A program made the position numbers and the translations under genes. The notes beneath the pieces were generated by a model. That model saw nothing but the letters and a program-made list of their open reading frames with translations. It made no database searches and was not told where the DNA came from. This document shows positions 38,021-46,185 of a DNA stretch of 64,000 nucleotides, piece after piece (the stretch's first letter is position 1; each line of letters begins with the position of its first letter). The stretch is from Roseateles terrae (lineage in GTDB: Bacteria; Pseudomonadota; Gammaproteobacteria; Burkholderiales; Burkholderiaceae_C), in assembly GCF_014192155.1 (NCBI RefSeq), contig NZ_JACHXO010000008.1, forward strand, positions 271,931 through 335,930. Reading direction: 5' to 3'.

Positions 38021-39238
38021 ATGCAATTGCTCGAAGTACCCGTTCCTGTGCTGAACGCGTCGGTCGACGCCGACACGCTCGCCTTGCGCCGCCTGGGCGA
38101 CTGCCTGCGACAGAGTCAGGGGCTGTCCCCGGGCGCGCGCCTGCGGTTGCTGATCGACGCTCGGCTGGACGAGCTGCCCAAACCTGGCCAGGGACAGACG
38201 CTGGAGCGTTGGCGGATGCTGGGCCGGGTGGCGGCCGACGACCTCGCACTGGCCAAATTGTTTGAATCCCATACCGATGCCCGGGCGATTCTGGCGGAAC
38301 TGGACACGCCCGGGGCCGCGCGCGGCCCGCGCGTGGCTGCGGCCCCCGTGCTGACCGAGGTCGTGGTGCCCGCGGACTTGTCCCGGACGCCGTTGTCGAA
38401 TTCGCCCCCTGCGGCGGGCACGACGCCGGCACCGCCGGCCTATGCCGTCTGGGCCGCCGAGGCGCCGGACGCGCGCGTGGAAGCCGCTCGCGCTGCTGAT
38501 GGACGTGTGGTGCTGCAGGGCCGCAAGGTCTGGTGCTCGGGCGCGAATGATGTACAGCGGGCCTTGCTGACGGTGTGGATGACCGATGGCAGCGGGCCCT
38601 GGCTGGCCGACGTGGATCTGCGCCAGCGCGGCGTGCAGCGGGACGATTCGTCCTGGGCTGCCGTCGGCATGGCCGCCACCGGCACGGCCAGCGTGAGCTT
38701 CGATGAGGTGCCCGCTCGCCTGCTGGGCCGGGAAGGCGCCTATCTGCATCGGCCCGGCTTCTGGCAGGGCGGGGCCGGCATCGCCGCCTGTTGGCATGGC
38801 GCCCTGGAGGCGCTGGCGGAAGCGCTGCGCTTGGCCGCCAGCCTGCGGCAGGGCGAAGCCTGGCATCTCCAGTTGGCCATGGGCCAGGTCGATGCCCTCC
38901 TGAGCGCCAATGCGGCGCTGCTGCGGGAGACTGGTCACTGGATCGATCAACACCCCACTGCGGACGCACGGGCCTGGACCCTGCGCGCCCGCACCGCCAC
39001 CGACGAAACCGCTCAGCAGGTTCTGCGCGCCGTGACCCAGGCCCTGGGACCCGGACCCTTCTGCCGCCATGCTCATCTGGCCCGACTGATGGCCGACCTG
39101 CCCGTATTCCTGCGCCAAAGCCACGGCGACCGCGATCTGGCCGCCCTGGGTGCACTCGCCGTGCAAGGCCCTGACACCGATCTCGGCGACGGCGCAGGCC
39201 TGACGGATGGGGTGGCTTTGCAGCCCTGGCGGCTGTGA
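38021..39238 (+). CDS. acyl-CoA dehydrogenase-like protein
   Basis: A 405-residue protein of the acyl-CoA dehydrogenase fold. The N-terminal helical domain (DDLALAKLFESHTDARAIL) precedes the FAD/substrate beta domain (VVLQGRKVWCSGANDVQRALLTVWM) and a C-terminal helical bundle (GFWQGGAGIAACWHGALEALAEAL). An obvious catalytic Glu at the usual place could not be assigned. It heads five overlapping genes with a PIG-L deacetylase, methyltransferase and glycosyltransferase, which suggests an acyl or amino-sugar modifying step rather than beta-oxidation. The stop overlaps the next GTG start by four bases. Confidence 0.8.
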   Translation: MQLLEVPVPVLNASVDADTLALRRLGDCLRQSQGLSPGARLRLLIDARLDELPKPGQGQTLERWRMLGRVAADDLALAKLFESHTDARAILAELDTPGAARGPRVAAAPVLTEVVVPADLSRTPLSNSPPAAGTTPAPPAYAVWAAEAPDARVEAARAADGRVVLQGRKVWCSGANDVQRALLTVWMTDGSGPWLADVDLRQRGVQRDDSSWAAVGMAATGTASVSFDEVPARLLGREGAYLHRPGFWQGGAGIAACWHGALEALAEALRLAASLRQGEAWHLQLAMGQVDALLSANAALLRETGHWIDQHPTADARAWTLRARTATDETAQQVLRAVTQALGPGPFCRHAHLARLMADLPVFLRQSHGDRDLAALGALAVQGPDTDLGDGAGLTDGVALQPWRL

Positions 39239-40182
39239 GCGCGCTGGCCCCGATGAGTGCCCCGTTCAGCTCGATCGCGACACATGGCAAGCCGCTCGCG
39301 CTTCACGCGAAGAGAGACCGCATGACGCCGCATCCATCCCATCAAGCGACTGGCGACATCGGCCATATGGGCGACATCGGCGACCGACGCATCGAAGGCG
39401 CGGGTACCAGCGAGACGCAATGGTGGGCCCAGCCCACGTTGCATCGCCTGCCTGCGGTGGACGTGCACGCACTATTGAAGGGCGCGAGCCGGCTGGTGGT
39501 CGTGGCGCCCCATCCGGATGACGAAGTGCTGGGATGCGGCGGGCTGCTGGCCATGGCGGCACAGGCGGCAACATCTTCGGTGGCATCGGCGGCGGGTGGC
39601 GACGACCATTCCCTCGAAGAGAGCCAGCCTGTGCTGATCGGCGTGACCGATGGTGAGGCCAGCCATCCCGACTCCCCCCAATGGACGCCCGCCGAACTCG
39701 TCCGGCAGCGCGCCTGTGAACGCGCGCGCGGCCTGACTGCCCTGGGCAGCGGGGTGTCCCTGCGGCTGCTGCGGCTGCCCGACGGTCAGGTGGCCGATCA
39801 GGAAGCGCAGCTGATGCAGAAACTCGCGCCGCTGTTGATGCCGGACGACCTGGTCGTCACCACCTGGCGCCGGGACGGCCATCCGGACCACGAAGCCTGT
39901 GGACGCGCTTGCGCCGCGCTGGCCGACCGTATTGGATTCCGCCTGCTGGAGATGCCGGTGTGGATGTGGCATTGGGCCTCGCCAGGGGATGTCCGCGTGC
40001 CCTGGCATCAACTCGTCCAGCTGCCATTGCCCGAAGACATCCGGCAGCGCAAGCAGTCCGCTTTGCGGGCCCATCGCAGTCAGGTCGAGCCTGACGGGCA
40101 CCGGCCGCCTGTGCTGCCCGCCAGCGCCATGGAACGGCTGTTGCGTCCCGCTGAATTCTTCTTCCGCGAGGAGACGGAATGA
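39235..40182 (+). CDS. PIG-L family deacetylase
   Basis: A 315-residue zinc deacetylase of the LmbE/PIG-L family. GTG 39235 overlaps the previous stop. A non-conserved leader of about 80 residues precedes the core, so ATG starts further in remain possible. VVVAPHPDDEVLGCGGLLAM holds the zinc-binding H-P-D-D motif, and WRRDGHPDHEACGRACA holds the second H-x-x-H-like metal site. Family members remove N-acetyl groups from GlcNAc-type sugars in mycothiol, bacillithiol, lincomycin and GPI pathways. The substrate is probably made or used by the coupled methyltransferase and glycosyltransferase. Confidence 0.9.
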   Translation: MSALAPMSAPFSSIATHGKPLALHAKRDRMTPHPSHQATGDIGHMGDIGDRRIEGAGTSETQWWAQPTLHRLPAVDVHALLKGASRLVVVAPHPDDEVLGCGGLLAMAAQAATSSVASAAGGDDHSLEESQPVLIGVTDGEASHPDSPQWTPAELVRQRACERARGLTALGSGVSLRLLRLPDGQVADQEAQLMQKLAPLLMPDDLVVTTWRRDGHPDHEACGRACAALADRIGFRLLEMPVWMWHWASPGDVRVPWHQLVQLPLPEDIRQRKQSALRAHRSQVEPDGHRPPVLPASAMERLLRPAEFFFREETE

Positions 40183-40943
40183 CTTCCGCCCCTCCCGCTA
40201 CACGGCCTGCGTCCTTCACGCGCGCGCAGCGATCCTTGTGGACCGCTCCCGATCTGCCCGAAGGCACTGAGTCATTTCGGGCGGCTCGTCCGTGCAACGA
40301 TGAAGAGCCTGACGAAGGCGCATCCGCCATGCCGCCGACGCCGCTGATCCGCCACATGGACCAGCTGTTCCAGCGTGCCGACCCCTGGAACTACCGCTCC
40401 AGCCCCTACGAAATCCGCAAGCGAGCCGTGACGCTGGCCTGTCTGCCGCAATGGCGCTATGGCAGCGCCTTCGAACCCGGCTGCGCGAACGGCGTGCTCA
40501 GCGAGCAGCTTTTGACGCGCTGCGATGCTCTGCTGTGCGCGGACGCCAGCGCCGCAGCGTTGCGCCGGGCCGCCGAACAGGTCGGCGATCGGACGGGTCT
40601 GACGTGGCGCCGCATGACGGTGCCCGACGAGTGGCCGGACGAACGTTTCGACCTGATCGTGCTGAGCGAATTGATGTACTACCTGGATCTGGACGCGTGT
40701 GGCCAGGTCGCCGAACGCTGCCTCGCCAGCTTGCGCCCTGGTGGCACGGTGCTGGCCTGCCACTGGCGTCATGCGGCGGACGATTTCCGGTGCACCGGCG
40801 AGGGCGCGCATGCCGCGCTGCGCGGGGTGTTCGAAGGATCTGGCGTCATCGGTCATATGCGCATGCATCGCGAACGGGATTTCCTGATTGACGTGTGGAC
40901 CAAGGGCCGTGTGCCACAGCCCGACGCAGGAACGTCGCCATGA
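40179..40943 (+). CDS. class I SAM-dependent methyltransferase (NodS-like)
   Basis: A 254-residue methyltransferase starting at ATG 40179 (ATGA overlap). The first 50 residues are low complexity; internal ATG 40329 would give a compact enzyme. The core begins with HMDQLFQRADPWNYRSSPYEIRKR, a stretch shared with NodS and other N-methyltransferases acting on deacetylated glucosamine. The SAM loop is SAFEPGCANGVLSEQL, and FDLIVLSELMYYLDLD is the following acidic motif. NodS methylates the free amine produced by NodB, which parallels the deacetylase encoded just upstream. Confidence 0.87.
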   Translation: MTSAPPATRPASFTRAQRSLWTAPDLPEGTESFRAARPCNDEEPDEGASAMPPTPLIRHMDQLFQRADPWNYRSSPYEIRKRAVTLACLPQWRYGSAFEPGCANGVLSEQLLTRCDALLCADASAAALRRAAEQVGDRTGLTWRRMTVPDEWPDERFDLIVLSELMYYLDLDACGQVAERCLASLRPGGTVLACHWRHAADDFRCTGEGAHAALRGVFEGSGVIGHMRMHRERDFLIDVWTKGRVPQPDAGTSP

Positions 40944-41647
40944 TGGGCGTGGTGGTCCCGGCCCATGACGAAGAAGCGTTGATCAGCCCGTGCCTGCGAT
41001 CGCTGCAGGTGGCGGCCTCTCACCCGGACCTGTCCGCAGAGCCGGTGCTCATCCTGGTGGTGCTGGACGCCTGCACCGACCGTACCGGTGAACGAGCCGC
41101 CGCCCACGGGGTGGAGACACTGGTGGTGAATCACCGCAATGTCGGCATGACCCGCGCGGCCGGAGCACTGGCGCTGATTGAGCGCGGTGTGACCTGGCTG
41201 GCGTTCACCGATGCAGACACGGCCGTGGATCCCGCGTGGCTGGCTCGTCAGGCCGTCTGGTCCCGCAGCAAGTCCGCCGACGCCGTGTGTGGCGTGGTCA
41301 CAGTGGACGACTGGGAGGGATTCCATCCGCTGGAGCGGGCCCATTACGAATCCCTCTATCACGACCGCGAAGGTCACAGTCATGTGCATGGAGCGAGCCT
41401 GGGCATTTCGGCGGAGGCGTATCTGCGCACGGGCGGCTTCGCACCGCTGGCTTGCCACGAAGACGCCGACCTCGTTCAGCGCTTGAATGCCATGGGCGGC
41501 ACCATTGCGCGGACCAACACGGTCCGTGTGTCGACCAGTGCGCGCCGCGCGGGGCGCATCGTGGGTGGATTCGCCAGCTATCTGAATCAGCTGGGCGCCG
41601 CTGCGCTCGGCACCAGGGCGGCCTCCGCAGAGCCGCAGGGGCTGTAA
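40940..41647 (+). CDS. family 2 glycosyltransferase
   Basis: A 235-residue GT-A fold enzyme. ATG 40940 (MMGVVVPAHDEEALISPCL) overlaps the previous stop. VVPAHDEE is the nucleotide-sugar binding start, AFTDADTAVDP is the D-x-D metal motif, and ACHEDADLVQRL is the ED catalytic-base region. There is no transmembrane segment, so it acts in the cytosol, perhaps with the small membrane protein encoded next. It should add a sugar from an NDP donor. Part of the five-gene coupled operon. Confidence 0.9.
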   Translation: MMGVVVPAHDEEALISPCLRSLQVAASHPDLSAEPVLILVVLDACTDRTGERAAAHGVETLVVNHRNVGMTRAAGALALIERGVTWLAFTDADTAVDPAWLARQAVWSRSKSADAVCGVVTVDDWEGFHPLERAHYESLYHDREGHSHVHGASLGISAEAYLRTGGFAPLACHEDADLVQRLNAMGGTIARTNTVRVSTSARRAGRIVGGFASYLNQLGAAALGTRAASAEPQGL

Positions 41648-41889
41648 TGGACTGGTTGGATGCGATTCAATGGCCCGCGATGGCAGTGACGCTGCTGGCC
41701 GGCTGGCTGGTGGGCGCCAAGAGCCCCGCCAAGCGGCTCTGGGGCTTCTGGATTTTCGTGCTGAGCAATTTCCTGTGGATCGTGTGGGGCTGGCACACCC
41801 AGGCTTACGCACTCATCGCGCTGCAGGTCGGGCTGTTCTTGATGAACCTGCGCGGCATTCGAAAGAACGATCAGGACGCATCCCGGTAA
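41647..41889 (+). CDS. small two- to three-helix membrane protein
   Basis: An 80-residue protein starting at ATG 41647, coupled by TAATG to the glycosyltransferase. Helices are WPAMAVTLLAGWLVGA, LWGFWIFVLSNFLWIVWGW and YALIALQVGLFLMNLRGIRKN. The last helix plus basic end resembles small PnuC/DUF-type helpers with a L-x-x-N-x-x-G motif. Function unknown; possibly a membrane anchor or transporter subunit for the pathway. Its last 19 bases overlap the end of the convergent DUF72 gene. Confidence 0.75.
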   Translation: MDWLDAIQWPAMAVTLLAGWLVGAKSPAKRLWGFWIFVLSNFLWIVWGWHTQAYALIALQVGLFLMNLRGIRKNDQDASR

Positions 41890-42644
41890 ACGCCGCACAG
41901 CGCCTGGAAGTCCAGCGCATTGGTCGCAGCAGCGCCGGACGCGGTGTTGTCGAAGATGACCCAATGCTGGGCAGCGTCACTCCAGCGGAGCAGTTCATCC
42001 GCTCTCGATTGCAACCAATCGTCGTCGTAAGACGACCAATAGAGCCGCGGTGCGCCATGCCATCGTCGATACACGAGGGCGCCAGCGCCATCCCCGCTTG
42101 CTCCGAGCCAACCGCCGGGCAGATCGCCATCCGGATGGCGTGACGGGTCTGCCGCCACACGGCCGATGCGTGCCGCACGCAACTGCTCGTCCGCTTCCGG
42201 CGTGAACCAGCTGGCGTGGCGCGGCTCGCAGACGGCGGGCACCGACGTCAGGCCGGAGAGCAGGCGGAAGAATGCCGCGGCGGTGCGCCGTTCCCACGCG
42301 AGTGACGGCGGCAGTTGGATCAGCAGCACCCGCAGGCGCGGGCCGAGCTGGGCGATGCCTTCGAGGAACGGCACCAGCAGCTCCCGCGTGCCGACCAGTG
42401 CCGCTTCGTGTGTCACGGCTTTGGGTAGTTTGACCGAGAACTGGAAGTCCGGCGGCGTTTCAGCGGCCCAGCGGGCGTAAGTCTCCGGCTGGTGCGGCCG
42501 GTAGAAGGAGCTGTTGATCTCCACCCCATTGAGCGTGCGGGCGTAACGCTGCAGATGGCTGCCCACGCCCGGGAAGGCGCTGGCTTCAGCGCGGGGAATG
42601 CTCCAGCCGGCGGTGCCGACGGTGAGGGTGGGGGACGAAGGCAT
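41871..42644 (-). CDS. DUF72 family protein
   Basis: A TIM-barrel protein of the DUF72 (YecE) family, about 257 residues from ATG 42644; the frame also allows ATG 42728, which adds a Pro/Leu/Ser repeat leader. Family features are VGTAGWSIPR, LNGVEINSSFYR, FQFSVKLPKAVTH, RVLLIQLPPSLAWE, PAVCEPRHASWF and HWVIFDNTASGAAATNAL. The molecular role of YecE proteins is not established. Convergent with the small membrane protein gene (19-bp overlap). Confidence 0.88.
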   Translation of the reverse strand: MPSSPTLTVGTAGWSIPRAEASAFPGVGSHLQRYARTLNGVEINSSFYRPHQPETYARWAAETPPDFQFSVKLPKAVTHEAALVGTRELLVPFLEGIAQLGPRLRVLLIQLPPSLAWERRTAAAFFRLLSGLTSVPAVCEPRHASWFTPEADEQLRAARIGRVAADPSRHPDGDLPGGWLGASGDGAGALVYRRWHGAPRLYWSSYDDDWLQSRADELLRWSDAAQHWVIFDNTASGAAATNALDFQALCGVYRDAS

Positions 42645-42948
42645 AGGGCGGGTCGCAGCGAAGGTGTGGGAGAGCGTTGGCAGCGGCGGGGGCAGCGGAG
42701 ATGGCAAAGGCATTGGCAGGAGCGACATGGCCGCTAAGCCCTTTGTATGGCAACAGCAATGCCTGCTCGAAACGGGTGTGGCCCTGCAACACCTGCGATC
42801 CGAGGTGCTTCAAGGGCTCGCTCTTGTGAGGGGCCGGAGGTCCCCCAATCGATCCCTCCATCGGATGGACGGCCGGTCCCTTTGATGCGAAACAAGGTGC
42901 AGGCTGCCGTCGCCGCCACGATCGCAGGTGCCTTTTCTGGCGCCCATC

Positions 42949-45558
42949 ATGACCGCCTCCGCCCACGACCGCCCAAGTCCCTCTGCATCGCCATCCGCGC
43001 GGCGACCCGGGGCCGCGCACCGTCCAACGGCTGCGGACCGTCCGGCGACTGGTAATCGTCCAGTGGCTGCGAACCGTCCCGCGGCTGCGCAGCGACCAGT
43101 GGCTGCCCAGCGATCGTCCACAGCCTGGCAGTGGACGATTGCCATCGTCTCGCCGCTGTGCGGCATCGGCATCGTTCATCGGCTGCCACGCCTGCCTGAG
43201 GGTTGGGAATGGGCCACCGGGGCGTGGACCTTCCTCCTGTGCGTAGCACTGGCGCTGCGGTGGCGCCGATGGTGGCTCTGGGCAGTGGCTGCGCTGGTGC
43301 TCGGTTTCCTTTGGTGCGCGTTCCGGGCGCAGCTGCGCATGGACGATCTGCTGCAGCCGGCGCTCGAAGGGACCACCATCCCCGTGCGCGGCGTTGTGGA
43401 TGCGCTGCCTCAGCGAGTGATGGGCATGGGCGGTACGGAAGGATGGCGGTTCGAGTTCCGCGTGATTCAGGATCGCCCCGCCGCATCCGCCGCATCCGCC
43501 GCATCCGCCACATCCGGCACATCCCCCGCGTCCCCCGCGTCCCCCGCGTCCCCTGCATCCTCTGGTTCCGCCACATCCCCCGGTGCCGCCACCTCCACAC
43601 CGTCTCCACCCCGCTTGCCGCCCCGCGTCCTGCTCTCCTGCTACGCCATGCCGTCCCCGCCCCAGGTGGGGGAACTATGGTCCCTGCAGGTCAAATGGCG
43701 GCGACCTCGTGGTTTGATGAACCCGCATGGCGGCGACAGCGCGCTCTGGATGCTCTCCCAGAACATCCCCGCCATTGGCACCTGCGCCAGCAAAGGCCAA
43801 CAGCGGGAAGCTGCCGGCACCACCACGTCCGTGGACGCCTGGCGGCAGCGATTCCGCGACACCTTGCGCCAGCACGTCACCGACCCGCGCGGTGCTGGCG
43901 TCCTTGCGGCGCTCAGCCTGGGCGACCAGGGCGCCGTCTCCCCGGCCGATTGGGCGCTGTATCGCGACACCGGCGTCGCCCATCTGCTTTCCGTCAGCGG
44001 CATGCATGTCACCATGTTCGCGTGGATGGCCGGTGGTCTTGCCGGCTGGTGCTGGCGACGCAGCGCCCGCCTGTGCCTGCGCTGGCCCGCGCCCCGGGCG
44101 GCCCTGTGGATCGGCACGGCCGCGGCCTGGACCTATGCGCTGTTCTCCGGCTGGGGCGTGCCGGCGCAGCGGACCTTCGGCCTGCTGCTGATCCTCGCCG
44201 TCCTGCAGCAGTGCAGGGTGGCGTGGCCGTGGTCGATGAGTCTGGCCGTCGCCGCCCTGGGCGTGACCCTCGCCGATCCGTGGGCCCTGACGCAACCCGG
44301 CTATTGGCTCTCCTTCGGGGCCGTGGCACTGCTGATGTCGTCGGGGGGACTCACGTCCATCCATGACACAGCGAAGGGATGGCGGTCCGCCTTGCTTGCG
44401 CAGGTGCGCGCGCAGTGGGTCATCACCGTGGGCCTGGCGCCGCTGACCCTGCTGCTCTTTCAGCAGCTGTCGATCGTGGGCATGGTGGCCAATGCGGTGG
44501 CCATTCCGCTGGTCTCCTACGTCATCACACCGCTGGCGCTGCTGGGCATCGGCTGGTCTCCGCTCTGGGAGCTGGGGAGCTGGTGTGTCAGCGGATTGAA
44601 CCTGTGGCTCGAATGGCTGGATCGCGCCAGTTGGGCCGTGTGGTTTCTTCCCTGGGCCCCGTTCTGGGCACAGGCGCTCGGCCTTCTCGGTGGGCTGGTG
44701 CTGGCCCAGCCGTGGACCTGGACCCTCCGACTGGCCGGACTGGGGCTTTGCCTGCCGCTGCTCTGGCCGGTGGTCCACCGGCCACCCGACGGGACCTTCG
44801 AACTGCGGCTGCCGGACGTGGGGCAGGGCAGTGCGGTGCTTGTGCGCACCCATCGCCATACCTTGACGTTTGACAGCGGCCCCGCCTGGGGACTGGAGGC
44901 AGACGCAGGCGATCGGGTGCTGCTGCCGCTGTTGCGAGGTCTCGGGGAACGCCGCATCGACCTGCTCATGGTGAGCCATGCAGATCAGGACCATGCCGGG
45001 GGTAGCGAACGCCTGCTCAAAGGGGTGGCCGTGACCCACCGCCTCGGCGCAGTGCCAGAAGGACGCCCCTGCGAGCGCGGCCAGCAATGGACCTGGGACG
45101 GCGTGCAGTTTGATGTCCTGTGGCCGCCCCCGGGCCTGGCAGGCGATCTCAAACGCAATGCCAGTTCCTGTGTGCTGCGGGTGGCCGCAGGTGGCCGGCG
45201 CCTGCTGCTGACCGGCGATATCGAAGCGGCGCAAGAGGCGCGGCTGGTGGAGGGGGAGGGCCTTGAAGGGCTGGCATCGGACGTGCTGGTCGTGCCCCAC
45301 CACGGCAGCCGGACGTCGTCAACCGCGGCGTTTGTGACGGCCACAGCCCCGGCGGTGGCTGCGGTGCAGTCGGGTTATCTGAATCGCTTCGGGCATCCTC
45401 GGCAGGACGTCGTGGCGCGGTATCAACAAGCGGGCGCAGCCTTGGTGAATACGGCCACCTGCGGCGCCTGGACCTGGCGGAGTGACCGGTCGGACATTCC
45501 GCCGTATGAAGCCTGCGAACGCACACGTCGCAAGCGATACTGGCACGGCAGCGGCTGA
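42949..45558 (+). CDS. comEC: DNA internalization-related competence protein ComEC/Rec2
   Basis: An inner-membrane DNA uptake channel of about 869 residues. ATG 42949 is used; GTG 42928 is possible. The first 65 residues are an Ala/Arg/Pro repeat (RPVAANRPAAAQRPVAAQR type). The OB-like DUF4131 domain follows, interrupted by an Ala-Ser-Pro repeat from 9-bp DNA repeats. The competence domain has LSLGDQGAVSPADWALYRDTGVAHLLSVSGMHVT, VPAQRTFGLL and FQQLSIVGMVANAVAIPLVSYV. The C-terminal metallo-beta-lactamase domain has VSHADQDHAGGSERLL, LLTGDIE and VVPHHGSRTSS. Full-length, so natural transformation is plausible. Confidence 0.93.
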   Translation: MTASAHDRPSPSASPSARRPGAAHRPTAADRPATGNRPVAANRPAAAQRPVAAQRSSTAWQWTIAIVSPLCGIGIVHRLPRLPEGWEWATGAWTFLLCVALALRWRRWWLWAVAALVLGFLWCAFRAQLRMDDLLQPALEGTTIPVRGVVDALPQRVMGMGGTEGWRFEFRVIQDRPAASAASAASATSGTSPASPASPASPASSGSATSPGAATSTPSPPRLPPRVLLSCYAMPSPPQVGELWSLQVKWRRPRGLMNPHGGDSALWMLSQNIPAIGTCASKGQQREAAGTTTSVDAWRQRFRDTLRQHVTDPRGAGVLAALSLGDQGAVSPADWALYRDTGVAHLLSVSGMHVTMFAWMAGGLAGWCWRRSARLCLRWPAPRAALWIGTAAAWTYALFSGWGVPAQRTFGLLLILAVLQQCRVAWPWSMSLAVAALGVTLADPWALTQPGYWLSFGAVALLMSSGGLTSIHDTAKGWRSALLAQVRAQWVITVGLAPLTLLLFQQLSIVGMVANAVAIPLVSYVITPLALLGIGWSPLWELGSWCVSGLNLWLEWLDRASWAVWFLPWAPFWAQALGLLGGLVLAQPWTWTLRLAGLGLCLPLLWPVVHRPPDGTFELRLPDVGQGSAVLVRTHRHTLTFDSGPAWGLEADAGDRVLLPLLRGLGERRIDLLMVSHADQDHAGGSERLLKGVAVTHRLGAVPEGRPCERGQQWTWDGVQFDVLWPPPGLAGDLKRNASSCVLRVAAGGRRLLLTGDIEAAQEARLVEGEGLEGLASDVLVVPHHGSRTSSTAAFVTATAPAVAAVQSGYLNRFGHPRQDVVARYQQAGAALVNTATCGAWTWRSDRSDIPPYEACERTRRKRYWHGSG
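43480..43560. repeat. coding 9-bp tandem repeats inside comEC
   Basis: Two adjacent arrays of 9-bp units, GCATCCGCC-like (about three units) then TCCCCCGCG-like (about three to four units), encode Ala-Ser-Ala and Ser-Pro-Ala repeats. The unit is a multiple of three, so copy changes keep the frame. Confidence 0.8.
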
Positions 45559-45633
45559 GTCACTCCCACACGGGACCCCAGGGATGACTTTGGTCAGGTG
45601 AGCACCCGCAAGTCCTGAGGCTATCCTCTGCCG

Positions 45634-46170
45634 ATGCCAATCGACCCACCGGTAACCGTCGCAGCTGGGCGGGCACCTGCCCTTGCGGCAGGTGACGCGC
45701 CCGCTGCGTCCGCATCCGCGCCTCAGTCTCCCATCGTTGGGGTGCTGATCGGGCGTCTGATGGGGTTTGCGGATCACGGGCGCTGTCCACTGGTCCTCCT
45801 ACCCACGCCCCATGAGGGGGTCGCCCGTCGGGCCCGGACCAGTGTGGACCTGCACGGCTCCCATGTGGGGCGTGAGGTGGTCCTTGCCTTCGAAGCGGGA
45901 GATCCCTCACGGCCGATCGTGATGGCCCTGCTCCGCGATGGCAGGGACGACCTGTCCGGGCTTGACTCGGTGCCTGCATCAGCGAATTGGGAATTGCAGG
46001 TGGACGGCGAGCGCTGCGTGCTGACGGCCCGGCACGAACTGGTCCTGCAATGTGGCAAGGCGCGCCTGGTGCTGCGAGAGGACGGACGGGTGGAATTGCG
46101 CGGCGAAACAGTGATCTCCGAAGCCACGTACGCCAACAAGGTGCGTGGCGGGTCGGTGCAGCTCAATTGA
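45634..46170 (+). CDS. DUF6484 domain protein, T6SS accessory
   Basis: A 178-residue protein. After a Pro/Ala-rich leader, IVGVLIGRLMGFADHGRCPLVLLP and HGSHVGREVVLAFEAGDPSRPIVMALLRDG form the DUF6484 domain seen beside VgrG and DUF2169 genes in type VI secretion effector loci. It ends with an OB/beta-roll-like LRTRHELVLQCGKARLVLREDGRVELRGE stretch, similar to the Gp5-type tail of VgrG. It probably helps load or extend the secreted spike. First gene of a plus-strand module that runs to about 53.3 kb. Confidence 0.8.
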   Translation: MPIDPPVTVAAGRAPALAAGDAPAASASAPQSPIVGVLIGRLMGFADHGRCPLVLLPTPHEGVARRARTSVDLHGSHVGREVVLAFEAGDPSRPIVMALLRDGRDDLSGLDSVPASANWELQVDGERCVLTARHELVLQCGKARLVLREDGRVELRGETVISEATYANKVRGGSVQLN

Positions 46171-46185
46171 TTCGTCCGTCCTCCG

